From: Nocardia amikacinitolerans NBRC 108937
GTDB lineage: Bacteria > Actinomycetota > Actinomycetes > Mycobacteriales > Mycobacteriaceae
Reading direction: 5' to 3'
DNA: 64,000 bases
NCBI RefSeq assembly: GCF_001612615.1
Contig: NZ_BDAU01000001.1
Span: 372,001-436,000, forward strand
Position 1 is the first letter of the stretch. The number at the start of each line of letters is the position of its first letter. A program made the position numbers and the translations under genes. The notes below the pieces were generated by a model that was not told the origin of the DNA, searched no databases, and saw only the letters and a list, made by a program, of their open reading frames with translations. Positions 51,226 through 59,340 of this stretch are shown here, piece by piece.

Positions 51226-52371
51226 TCAGGACGACTCGCGCTCGACGAGTTGGGCCAGCCGGTCGAGATCCCCTTGCAGCGCGCGGGACCGATCGCGGTG
51301 CGCGGGCAGGAACCGGTAGATCATCCGGTCGAACCACACCGGAAGGGCGAGAACGCGATACGTCTGCCGGATTCGGGTGCCGTCCGGCGTGGGGCGCAGC
51401 AGGAACCGCCACTCGGTGTGATCGCCGAAGATGCCACCGTGGGTGACCCAGACCAGCTCCTTGGGCGCGTCGGCCACCGTGACGGTACAGATGCGCCGCC
51501 ACCGCAGGAAGCCCGACTTGCTGCGGCCACGGAAGCGGGCGCCGACCTCGACGCGGGTGCTGTCACCGACCCAGTCGGCGCCGCGGCATTCGTGGCTCCA
51601 TTCGCCGACGCGAGTGATATCGGTGAGCACCGCCCACACCGCCTCCGGCCGCTCGGCGCAGAACGCCTCGTGGCTGCCGCCCAATGGCGTACGCAGCGGG
51701 GAGAATTCATCGGTGTGCCAGCGCCGGAACGCGGCCTTGCGGTACCGCTTGATCATGACGCGCAGCATGAGCCAGCGCGGGACGGCGGGGACCAGCTCGC
51801 CGATCGCGGCGGCATCACCGGGTGAGGCGCCGTCCACGAGGAACAAACCCTCGTCGAACAGCTCGATCGGGCCGAGGGGTTTGACGTTGTACTCGTCGGC
51901 CCAGTGCCGCCACTCGCCTTCGGTCATCGTGGCCGAGACCACCGGCATCATCTCGCGCTCTTCGCGTTCCAGGTGCGGCAACAGCACGGCCTCCAGGTGG
52001 TCGAGCGCCGCGAGCACATCGGCGCGAGCCTCGGCGCTCACCCGATAAACCGACGCCGCGCGGACCAGCCGGTCGATGGCGGGCTCGATGGCGCGGTGGT
52101 CGGCGTTCATCCGGTCGAGAAGCCGCGCCGCCGCCGGGTCGCGGTCGCGGACCACCGGGTAGAGATGCTCGTCTTCGGACTCGTGGTGATGGTGCAGGAA
52201 GCGCATGATCCAGAGCAGATGTTCCGCGATCGCGACCCGCTGCTCGTCGTACGGATAGGGCCAGGCGCTCAAGGCGTTCCTGGCTCTGCGCAGATCACGG
52301 CGCATCGCCGAATTCACGATTCCCATCACGCGGGTGTCGGCGGGCCGTTCCAGGTCTGCGGAGGAAGCCAT
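51226..52371 (-). CDS. hemerythrin-domain protein fused to SRPBCC domain
   Basis: A 381-residue fusion. Residues about 15-165 form a hemerythrin-like four-helix bundle with iron ligands HHHHESEDEHLYP, NADHRAIEP and LLPHLEREEREMMP. Residues about 235-375 are an SRPBCC domain (AFCAERPEAVWAVLTDITRVGEWSHECRGADW). Hemerythrin domains bind oxygen or sense iron/oxidants; the SRPBCC cup binds lipids or aromatic ligands. Signature of both in one protein is uncommon. ATG at 52371. The TetR gene is immediately upstream (5 bases), so the pair forms an operon. Confidence 0.88.
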   Translation of the reverse strand: MASSADLERPADTRVMGIVNSAMRRDLRRARNALSAWPYPYDEQRVAIAEHLLWIMRFLHHHHESEDEHLYPVVRDRDPAAARLLDRMNADHRAIEPAIDRLVRAASVYRVSAEARADVLAALDHLEAVLLPHLEREEREMMPVVSATMTEGEWRHWADEYNVKPLGPIELFDEGLFLVDGASPGDAAAIGELVPAVPRWLMLRVMIKRYRKAAFRRWHTDEFSPLRTPLGGSHEAFCAERPEAVWAVLTDITRVGEWSHECRGADWVGDSTRVEVGARFRGRSKSGFLRWRRICTVTVADAPKELVWVTHGGIFGDHTEWRFLLRPTPDGTRIRQTYRVLALPVWFDRMIYRFLPAHRDRSRALQGDLDRLAQLVERESS

Positions 52372-52376
52372 GTCGA

Positions 52377-53003
52377 TTACTCCTCGGCGAGGTCGAGCAG
52401 CCGAATCACGGTGTCGGCCGCCCAGTTTCGATACTTGTCCGGCGTCCACGCCGATTCCTCGGTGAGCGCGAGGTAGACCTCGCCCCCGAGGACGGCGCGC
52501 AGCGAGTCGGCCTCGGCGTCGGTGACGGGTCGACCCGTCACCGCCTCGAGCCCCGCCCGCATCGACGTCCAGCGATTCGCGCGGTCGCGGGCCGCGAGCG
52601 CGGCCAGTTCCGCATCGGCGGCGGCAGCCTGCACCAGCACCCGGTGCAATGCCGCCGATCTCCGGTTCACGGTCTCGAGCAGGCCGGCCAGCTTGGCGGC
52701 GCGCTCGCGGACGACGCCCGCCGCGATGGCGTGGAATTCCGGCCGTTCGAGCAGGGGCACCGGCTCGTCGTCCCCGACCACGGCCACGTCGAGCACCACT
52801 TTCAGGATCTCGCGTTTGTTGCCGACACTGCTGTACACCGTCTCCACCGCGCAACCAGCGCGACCGGCGATGTCACGCATCGAGGTGCCCGCCCACCCGC
52901 GCGCCACGAACAGCTCGGCGGCCGCGGCGAGCACCGCCGCCCTCGTCTCGTCGGCCTTCGCCTGGCGCAGGGTGGAACGGTATCGCCGAGTGCTCGTGGC
53001 CAT
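52377..53003 (-). CDS. TetR-family regulator of the hemerythrin-SRPBCC operon
   Basis: A 208-residue repressor with HTH LFVARGWAGTSMRDIAGRAGCAVETVYSSVGNKREIL at about residues 31-67. ATG at 53003. It is the first gene of a two-gene operon with the hemerythrin-SRPBCC gene. Nested inverted repeats at 53015-53045 directly upstream of the start are a likely autoregulatory operator. Inducer unknown; a redox or lipid signal would fit the target. Confidence 0.9.
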   Translation of the reverse strand: MATSTRRYRSTLRQAKADETRAAVLAAAAELFVARGWAGTSMRDIAGRAGCAVETVYSSVGNKREILKVVLDVAVVGDDEPVPLLERPEFHAIAAGVVRERAAKLAGLLETVNRRSAALHRVLVQAAAADAELAALAARDRANRWTSMRAGLEAVTGRPVTDAEADSLRAVLGGEVYLALTEESAWTPDKYRNWAADTVIRLLDLAEE

Positions 53004-53014
53004 ACTCCATTGTC

Positions 53015-53045
53015 GAACAGGCCTGTATTCAACACAATACTGTTC
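53015..53045. promoter_or_regulatory. nested inverted repeats upstream of TetR gene
   Basis: GAACAG (53015-53020) and CTGTTC (53040-53045) pair, and inside them GTATT (53025-53029) and AATAC (53036-53040) pair. Located 12-42 bases before the TetR ATG at 53003. Confidence 0.5.
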
Positions 53046-53134
53046 CAGCGAATTATCGATGCGCTTTCGAACAACGAGGCGGATAATGCGAGCTAAAGTG
53101 GCCGGGTAGCGACGGCGGCGAGGAGCGGGTGTTG

Positions 53135-53524
53135 GTGTCCATCGGGAAATTGGTGTCGTTCGACAGCTCTCGGGGGTTCGGGTTCATTCGACCGGAAGAC
53201 GGTGGACCGGATGTGTTCGTGCACGTGAACGACATCGGACTGGACGAGGACGAATTGCGCCAGGGGCGGGTCTTCGAATTCGACGTCACCGAGGGCGACC
53301 GTGGCCCCAAGGCGGTCAATCTCAGCGCGGTCGGCGGTGCGGCCGCCGCGCCGTCCCGGCACAAGAAGGACAGATCGTCGACCGGTCAGCTCACCGCCGC
53401 CGAGCACAAGCGCCTGATCACCGAACTGCTGCTGGACGCGAGCCCCGCGCTCACCGCTGGCGAGATCCTCACCATTCGCGACCGCCTCACCGCCTTCGCC
53501 GACCAACACGGCTGGCTGGACTGA
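53135..53524 (+). CDS. cold-shock-domain protein with C-terminal extension
   Basis: A 129-residue protein. Residues 1-70 are a cold-shock domain: KLVSFDSSRGFGFIRPEDG (RNP1) and VFVHVNDI (RNP2), so it binds single-stranded RNA/DNA. The remainder is a basic linker (SRHKKDRSST) and a helical tail, as in several actinobacterial Csp-like proteins. Start GTG at 53135 is nine bases from AGGAG at 53121-53125; GTG 53129 is too close. It is divergent from the TetR gene and followed by the ligase pair after 219 bases. Confidence 0.92.
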   Translation: MSIGKLVSFDSSRGFGFIRPEDGGPDVFVHVNDIGLDEDELRQGRVFEFDVTEGDRGPKAVNLSAVGGAAAAPSRHKKDRSSTGQLTAAEHKRLITELLLDASPALTAGEILTIRDRLTAFADQHGWLD

Positions 53525-53743
53525 GTCGCGCCGGCCGGTAGCCATATTCCTCGAACTCCGACGACGACCAGCTGACGGCGTCTGCCAGAGAATTGCGGGT
53601 GAACAGCACGCGCCCGGGCGCCGAAGTTCGTCTGCTTGTCGTACCCGGTGTCTACGATCGACCGGGACGAACCGGTTCGAACCGATGAATTCGCGTCGGC
53701 AACGACGTCAGCACGGGTGAGGACCGAACCCGAGGAGGAACGC

Positions 53744-54826
53744 GTGGACCTACCGGTGATGCCACCCGTCCGGCCGATGCTGGCCAAGACCGCGCCGTCG
53801 GTGCCGCGCGAGCCGGGCCTGAGCTTCGAACCCAAATGGGACGGATTCCGTTGCGTGGTGTTCCGCGACGGTGACGAAGTCGAACTCGGTTCCCGCAACG
53901 ACCGTCCGCTGACCCGGTATTTCCCCGAGGTCGCGGAACTGCTGAAACAGGCGCTGCCCGACAAATGCGTGGTGGACGGCGAGATCGTGGTGGTCACCGA
54001 GCACGGCCTGGATTTCGACACCCTGCAGAATCGGCTGCATCCGGCCGCGTCGCGGGTGAACAAGCTGGCGGTGGAGACGCCCGCGAGTTTCGTCGCCTTC
54101 GATCTGCTCGCGCTCGGCGACAAGGACCTCACCGGCGAACCGTTCGCCGAACGCAGGCGGCTGCTGGAGACGATCCTGGACACCGCCCTGGCTCGCGTCC
54201 ACCTGACGCCGCTGACCCGCGACCCGGACGTGGCCGAGGACTGGTTCACCCGGTTCGAGGGCGCCGGCTTCGACGGGGTCATGGTCAAGGCCGACTCCCT
54301 GGCGTACCAGCAGGACAAGCGGGTGATGCTGAAGGTCAAGCACGAACGCACGGCCGACTGCGTGGTGGCGGGCTTCCGCTGGCACAAGGACGGCCAGGGC
54401 GTCGGTTCGCTGCTGCTCGGCCTGTTCGACGACGAAGGCCACCTGCACCACGTCGGGGTGGCGAGCAGTTTCACGGCGGCCAAACGCAAATCGCTCGTCG
54501 AGGAGCTGAAACCGTTGCGGGAGAACGCTTTGGCGAACCATCCGTGGCGGGACTGGGCCGACGCCGCCGCGCAGGCCAAGGCGGAGGGCAAGATGCCGGG
54601 CGGGGTGAGCCGCTGGACCGGCGGCAAGGACCTGTCCTGGGAGGCGCTGCGGCCGGAGCTGGTGGCCGAGGTTCGCTACGAGCACGTGCAGTCCGGCCGG
54701 CTGCGCCACGGCGGCAGGCTGGTGCGTTTCCGTTCCGATCGCACACCGGAATCGTGTACCTACGCCCAGCTGGACGAGGTGGCGCCCGCCGAGCTGAGCG
54801 CCATCTTCACCGAGGCGTCGCGATGA
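53744..54826 (+). CDS. ATP-dependent DNA ligase (LigC type)
   Basis: A 360-residue DNA ligase. The adenylation motif is EPKWDGFR with nucleophile Lys31; VVDGEIVVV, FDLLAL and DGVMVKAD are the further nucleotidyltransferase motifs, and VMLKVKHERTADCVVAGFRW leads to the OB domain. This is the LigC1-like stand-alone ligase of mycobacteria (Rv3731), used in back-up break and excision repair. GTG at 53744 behind GAGGAGG. It is translationally coupled (ATGA) to the polymerase-domain gene. Confidence 0.94.
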   Translation: MDLPVMPPVRPMLAKTAPSVPREPGLSFEPKWDGFRCVVFRDGDEVELGSRNDRPLTRYFPEVAELLKQALPDKCVVDGEIVVVTEHGLDFDTLQNRLHPAASRVNKLAVETPASFVAFDLLALGDKDLTGEPFAERRRLLETILDTALARVHLTPLTRDPDVAEDWFTRFEGAGFDGVMVKADSLAYQQDKRVMLKVKHERTADCVVAGFRWHKDGQGVGSLLLGLFDDEGHLHHVGVASSFTAAKRKSLVEELKPLRENALANHPWRDWADAAAQAKAEGKMPGGVSRWTGGKDLSWEALRPELVAEVRYEHVQSGRLRHGGRLVRFRSDRTPESCTYAQLDEVAPAELSAIFTEASR

Positions 54827-55824
54827 CGACGTCGGTGGACATCGAGGTCGACGGCAGAACCGTCACCATCAGCAATCCCGACAAGGTGTACTTCACCAAA
54901 CGCGGCGAGACCAAGCTCGATCTGGTGCGTTACTACCAGGCGGTGGCCGAGCCGTTCCTCGGCGTGGTGCGCGACCGGCCGCTGCTGCTGGAGCGTTATC
55001 CCGATGGGGCGTCGGGCAAGTCGTGGTTCCAGAAGCGGGTGCCCAAGTCGGCGCCGGACTGGCTGCACACCGTGGAGGTGTCGACGCCGAACGGCACCAC
55101 CAGCGACGCGCTCGTCGCGCACGACCTGGCGCACATTCTGTGGGCGGTGAACCAGGGGTGCCTCGGTTTCCACGTCTGGCCCAACCATGTCGGCGATCTG
55201 CGTATCGCCGACGAATTACGGATCGATCTCGACCCCTCCCCCGGCACAAGTTTCGACGACCTGAAGCACGCCGCCGTGCTCACCAGGGATCTGTTCACCG
55301 AACTCGGCATCGAATGCCGGATCAAGACCTCCGGCTCGCGCGGACTGCACATTTACGTCGCGCTGCGGGAGAAATGGGACGGATATCAGGTGCGCGCGGC
55401 CGCGGTCGCGCTGGCCAGGGAGCTGGAGCGCAGACACCCAGACCTGATCACCGCGCAATGGTGGAAAGAGGAACGCGGCCAACGCGTTTTCATCGACTTC
55501 AACCAGAACGCACCGCACAAAACGGTATTCGGCGCCTGGTGCGTGCGCCCGAAAGTGGGTGCGCAGGTCTCGACGCCGATCTCCTGGGACGACCTCGGCA
55601 CCGTCGCCCCGGACGAACTCACCATCGCGACCGTCCCAGCCCGCCTCGCCGAACGCGGCGACCCCTGGGCCGACCGCGCACCCCAATCCATCGAACCCCT
55701 GCTCGAAATGTCCGAGCGCGACATGGCCGCGGGCCTCATGGACGCCCCCTGGCCCCCGCAATACCCGAAAATGCCCAACGAGCCGCCCCGAGTCCAACCG
55801 AGCCGCGCGAAGAAGGCCGAATAG
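54823..55824 (+). CDS. LigD-type primase-polymerase domain protein (Rv3730c-like)
   Basis: A 333-residue archaeo-eukaryotic primase-fold polymerase as found in the N-terminal part of LigD. Metal-binding Asp135 and Asp137 lie in RIDLDPSPGTSFDD; SGSRGLHIYVAL and the KTVFGAWCVRP region are the other family segments. It fills gaps and adds ribonucleotides in break repair. Stand-alone polymerase domains adjacent to LigC also occur in M. tuberculosis (Rv3730c-Rv3731), the same pairing as here. No Ku gene is in the window. ATGA overlap with ligase. Confidence 0.94.
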   Translation: MTTSVDIEVDGRTVTISNPDKVYFTKRGETKLDLVRYYQAVAEPFLGVVRDRPLLLERYPDGASGKSWFQKRVPKSAPDWLHTVEVSTPNGTTSDALVAHDLAHILWAVNQGCLGFHVWPNHVGDLRIADELRIDLDPSPGTSFDDLKHAAVLTRDLFTELGIECRIKTSGSRGLHIYVALREKWDGYQVRAAAVALARELERRHPDLITAQWWKEERGQRVFIDFNQNAPHKTVFGAWCVRPKVGAQVSTPISWDDLGTVAPDELTIATVPARLAERGDPWADRAPQSIEPLLEMSERDMAAGLMDAPWPPQYPKMPNEPPRVQPSRAKKAE

Positions 55825-55828
55825 CGAC

Positions 55829-56515
55829 CTATTCCGTCCACAGGACCCAGGCGGGGGTGCGGGATTGGGTTTCGCACACCAGCGCGCGGTTGTCGGACGT
55901 GCGGCCGGTTTTGGCGACGGAGGAGTCGCATTTGGCGCCCGCCTCGTAGACGCCGGTGCCGACGTTGTACGGACCCGACCACTGGTAGCCGTCGTCGGCA
56001 GCGGAATCGGCCAGGCACAGTAGCGTTCCGCCGTCGGACGCGGCGCCGATCAGCCCGGCTTGGACCGCGGTGCAGGCCTCGCCCTTGCGCACCACGGGCA
56101 CCGTGGAGGTCGGGGGCGCGGTGGTCGGCGGCGGGGCCGCCGGAGTCGGCGCCGAGGTGGTGGCGACCGTCGTGACCTGGGCGGTCGTGGTCGCCGTTGC
56201 CTGGTTAGCGCGGGAAACCGTGTCCGGCAACATGTTTCCGGAGAGTACGAAGAACCCGGCCACCGCCGCGACCTCGGCCGCGCCGAGTAGCAGCGCGAAG
56301 CACGCCATCACGCGTCCGCGCGGATGACTGAAAGCGATGAACCCGAAGACGATCGCGACGGGAAACAACGCGAGCAACGCGGCGACCAGCGCGACGATCG
56401 CGTACGGATTGACGATCGGCCGCGGCTCGTACGGGTACGGATCCTCCGGTTCCCGCTCGTCCGGCCAAGCCTCCGGCCAGCGCTCGCGCTCTTGCCACTG
56501 TTGCGTGCGTGCCAT
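55829..56515 (-). CDS. DUF4190-type membrane protein with exported C-terminal domain
   Basis: A 228-residue protein. Acidic/Pro-rich N-terminus (RERWPEAWPDEREPEDPYPYEP), two membrane segments (YAIVALVAALLALFPVAIVFGFIAF and CFALLLGAAEVAAVAGFFVL, the DUF4190 pattern), a Thr/Ala/Pro linker, then a C-terminal domain with four Cys (GEACTAVQ, TLLCLAD, AKCDSS, LVCETQ). The tail is probably extracytoplasmic with two disulfides. Function unknown. ATG at 56515 behind AGGGAC. It converges on the polymerase gene with a 4-base gap. Confidence 0.83.
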   Translation of the reverse strand: MARTQQWQERERWPEAWPDEREPEDPYPYEPRPIVNPYAIVALVAALLALFPVAIVFGFIAFSHPRGRVMACFALLLGAAEVAAVAGFFVLSGNMLPDTVSRANQATATTTAQVTTVATTSAPTPAAPPPTTAPPTSTVPVVRKGEACTAVQAGLIGAASDGGTLLCLADSAADDGYQWSGPYNVGTGVYEAGAKCDSSVAKTGRTSDNRALVCETQSRTPAWVLWTE

Positions 56516-56761
56516 CCAGGTCCCTCTCGCATTCACCCATCGCGCGGAAACCCGGGCTGTCCGGCCCCGCCCGATACGCAGACAGAATACGGAGGAAATG
56601 GCGCAATAAGACCGAATTGTCCGATCGGATTTACTTGTCCCGGACTTTCGGCCGCTGATTGCCCCGCGGGGCGAAATGCTCAGCGATAACTCCCGGCGCC
56701 CGAGCCGACCGATAGGCCGGCTCCGGCGCCCACGTCGATGGCGTGGTGAACAGGGTGGATC

Positions 56762-56953
56762 TCAGATGCACCAGACGACGCTGCCGAGCGGGAAGCAGAG
56801 GATGACGGAACCTCCCGCGGGCGTGACTTCCGCGGCGGAAACCGGAGCTGGTTGCGCCGGAGCCGGATTCGCCGAAGCGGCGGGCGCTGCGAGGAAGCAC
56901 AGTGGCAGGGCCATGGCGGTCGCGGCGGCGGTCTTGATCATTGTGCTGGACAT
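56762..56953 (-). CDS. small secreted peptide with two Cys
   Basis: A 63-residue protein. Signal peptide MSSTMIKTAAATAMALPLCFLAAPAASA, then a short Pro/Ala linker (NPAPAQPAPVSAAEVTPAGG) and the ending SVILCFPLGSVVWCI with two Cys likely to form a disulfide. ATG at 56953 with AAGGGA upstream. I recall many tiny exported proteins of this pattern in Nocardia and relatives, all unassigned. Too short for many gene callers. Confidence 0.72.
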   Translation of the reverse strand: MSSTMIKTAAATAMALPLCFLAAPAASANPAPAQPAPVSAAEVTPAGGSVILCFPLGSVVWCI

Positions 56954-57315
56954 TGTGCAATCCCTTGATTCGATCGAGTAATTCACAAAGGCCCCGCATC
57001 GGCCGCTCGTAGGTATTCGGCCGGTAGGGCGCTGGATCCCTCTCTGTGCCCGGACGCCGACCATCCGTCCGTCACCGGGAGTGTCGACTCGACAGTCACG
57101 CGACCAGATCAGCGCCCCGACAGGCAACGGGCCGGCGCCGAATCATCAGGCATCCGCCTTTCGCGGCACCCACCAAACGAGCCGAACTCCGCGGATGTCG
57201 ACCGCAGCGCGAACGCTCCTTCGATCACTGCTGGAAAGGCGTCCAGATCAGCTTACTCCTGGCAATCAAGCCCCTCCGCCAAAATTGGGGTAGCCGTACC
57301 GAACCGGAGGGCGGA
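56954..57315. other. intergenic, no feature recognised
   Basis: About 360 bases between the small secreted peptide gene and the TetR gene, both minus strand. It should carry the promoter of the peptide gene (right of 56953). No hairpin, repeat or further gene was identified. Confidence 0.45.
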
Positions 57316-57990
57316 TCAGCGCCGCCGGTCGACCTTCGGCATCGTCTCGGTGACCAGCGTCAGCAGCAGATCGGCGAGCAGCTCGTGCACCTGTTCCCTG
57401 GTGAGATTGCCGCGGGTGATCCACTCCCGGCCCGCCACCTTGACCAGCCCGCCGTAGGCCCGCACCATCGCCCGCAATTCGGCGCTGTGGGTGGAATCGG
57501 CAAGACCGACCATCACCAGCGTGCGCTCGGCGGCGGCGTCGTCGGCCTCGTCGAGGATCTGCTGCACCTCGGGGTCGTCGCCGACACCCTCGTGGCTGGT
57601 GACCTTCACCCAGGTGCTGCCGTGCTCGCCGATGGTGTCCAGCAGCCAGTGCACGCTGGCGTCGACACGCTCACGATCGGTCCCCGCGGGCACCACCATG
57701 GCGTCGAGCTTGGGCAGCGTGACCATCCGGCGCACCACCGCGAGATACAGATCCCGCTTGTTGCCGAAGTAGTGGTTGATCAGCCCGCGGGCCACCCCGG
57801 CACGCTGTGCGAGTTCCGCGGTGGACACCGCCGCGTACGGACGTTCGCCGAACATGTCGATCGCGCACGCGAGGATCTGCGCGCGCCGCTCGTCGGGTTC
57901 GAGCCTGCGGCGGCGCGGCGATTCCTCGGCGGCGCTTTTCGGCCCCGCCGAATCCGCGCCGCCGCTTCGGGTTTCAGAGAGACCGCGCAA
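57316..57990 (-). CDS. TetR-family regulator in acyl-CoA dehydrogenase operon
   Basis: A 224-residue repressor. HTH ACAIDMFGERPYAAVSTAELAQRAGVARGLINHYFGNKRDLY at about residues 41-82. Start TTG at 57990 with GAAGGA upstream; it lies inside the 3' end of the acyl-CoA dehydrogenase gene (16-base overlap), so the two are coupled. The inverted repeat at 59274-59294 between the divergent dehydrogenase and hydrolase genes is a candidate site for it. An unusual N-terminal tail of about 30 polar residues precedes the HTH. Confidence 0.9.
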   Translation of the reverse strand: MRGLSETRSGGADSAGPKSAAEESPRRRRLEPDERRAQILACAIDMFGERPYAAVSTAELAQRAGVARGLINHYFGNKRDLYLAVVRRMVTLPKLDAMVVPAGTDRERVDASVHWLLDTIGEHGSTWVKVTSHEGVGDDPEVQQILDEADDAAAERTLVMVGLADSTHSAELRAMVRAYGGLVKVAGREWITRGNLTREQVHELLADLLLTLVTETMPKVDRRR

Positions 57991-59119
57991 TGAGATCCTT
58001 CATCACTTCGTTGCTGCCCGCCAGGATGCGCAGGACGCGGGCGCCGGTGTAGAGCTGGGAAATCGGATACTCCGTCATGTAGCCGTAGCCGCCGAACAGT
58101 TGCAGGCAGCGATCGACCACGATACCGAGTTGGTCGGTGATCCAGTATTTCGACATGGCCGCGGTCGGGATGTCGAGGTCGCCGCGCAGATGCTTGACGA
58201 TCGCGTCGTCGAGGAAGGTGCGGCACACCCTGGCCAGCGTCGCGCACTCGGCCAGTTCGAACTTGGTGTTCTGCATCGCGAACAGCGGCTTGCCGAACGC
58301 CTCGCGGCCCTTGGTGTAGTCGACGGTCAACTCGACCGCCTTCTCAATCATGGCGGTGGCGAGGATCGCGGTGACGAGCCGCTCCTGCGCAAGCAGCTGC
58401 ATCATCTGGTAGAAGCCCTGGCCCTCGGCCTCGCCGAGCAGGTTGGTGGCGGGCACCCGGAGTCCGTCGAAGAACAGCTCGGCGGTGTCCTGAGCCTTGC
58501 CGCCGATCTTGTTCAGGATGCGGCCGCGGGTGAAGCCAGGGGTGTCGTCGCCGACCTCGGCGAAGATGAGCGAGACGCCCGCCGCGCCCTTCGTCGGGTC
58601 CGTCTTCGCGGCGATGATGATGCCGTCGCAGAGCCAGCCGTTGGTGATGAAGATCTTCGAGCCGGTGATGACGTACTCGTCGCCTTCGCGCACCGCGCGG
58701 GTCTTGATGTTCTGCAGGTCCGATCCGGTGCTCGGTTCGGTCATGCCGATGGAGAGCACCATCTCGCCGCTGGCCGCCTTGGGCAGCACCCGCCGCTTGA
58801 GTTCCTCGGAACCGAACTCCATGAGGTACGGGGCGATGATCGAGCTGTGCACCGCCATGCCGAGCGAGCCGTCGCCAGCGAAGGCCTGCTCCTCGATGAT
58901 CGCCGCCTCGTGCGCGAAAGTGCCACCGCCGCCGCCGTATTCGGCGGGAATGGCGGTGCACAGCAGGCCGAGTTCGCCCGCCCGGTTGTACAGGTTGCGG
59001 TCGGGGTGGCCCTGCGCGACGAACTTCTCCTCGTGCGGGACGACTTCCTTCTCGAAGAACGTCCGTGCGAGGTCGCGTACGGCTTCTACTTCGTCGTCAC
59101 TCCACGCGGCGCGTGCCAT
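57974..59119 (-). CDS. acyl-CoA dehydrogenase
   Basis: A 381-residue flavoenzyme of the normal FadE size. Motifs: LSIGMTEPSTGSDLQNIKT (FAD contact), FITNGWLCDGIIIAAKTDP, LGEAEGQGFYQMMQLLAQERL, FGGYGYMTEYPI and a late GSNEVM. It oxidises acyl-CoA to enoyl-CoA with electron transfer to ETF; chain specificity unknown. ATG at 59119. Coupled with the TetR gene (overlap of 16 bases). Divergent from the EphD-like hydrolase with an inverted repeat (59274-59294) and an 8-bp GC-rich dyad (59141-59164) in the spacer. Confidence 0.94.
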   Translation of the reverse strand: MARAAWSDDEVEAVRDLARTFFEKEVVPHEEKFVAQGHPDRNLYNRAGELGLLCTAIPAEYGGGGGTFAHEAAIIEEQAFAGDGSLGMAVHSSIIAPYLMEFGSEELKRRVLPKAASGEMVLSIGMTEPSTGSDLQNIKTRAVREGDEYVITGSKIFITNGWLCDGIIIAAKTDPTKGAAGVSLIFAEVGDDTPGFTRGRILNKIGGKAQDTAELFFDGLRVPATNLLGEAEGQGFYQMMQLLAQERLVTAILATAMIEKAVELTVDYTKGREAFGKPLFAMQNTKFELAECATLARVCRTFLDDAIVKHLRGDLDIPTAAMSKYWITDQLGIVVDRCLQLFGGYGYMTEYPISQLYTGARVLRILAGSNEVMKDLIARSL

Positions 59120-59273
59120 GGTTCGATCCTTTGCTCGCCTCGGACCGGCCTCGGCGCCGGTCCGTCGTCATCAGGTTCCAGCACTATTGGCGGATTGTCA
59201 ACAACTGTGGTCACCGGAGGGCGCACGGCAGATCACCATTGCTTCGACCGCCGTCGTACTGCCACTATCGGTG

Positions 59274-59294
59274 GAACGTACCGCCAGTACGTTC
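59274..59294. promoter_or_regulatory. operator-like inverted repeat in divergent promoter
   Basis: GAACGTAC (59274-59281) and GTACGTTC (59287-59294) are exactly complementary with spacer CGCCA. Located 47 bases before the hydrolase ATG. The TetR protein encoded at 57316-57990 is the nearest candidate. Confidence 0.65.
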
Positions 59295-59340
59295 GGGTGC
59301 CGCGCGCCCGCCAGTGACGGACAGCGACCGAGGCGAGCAG

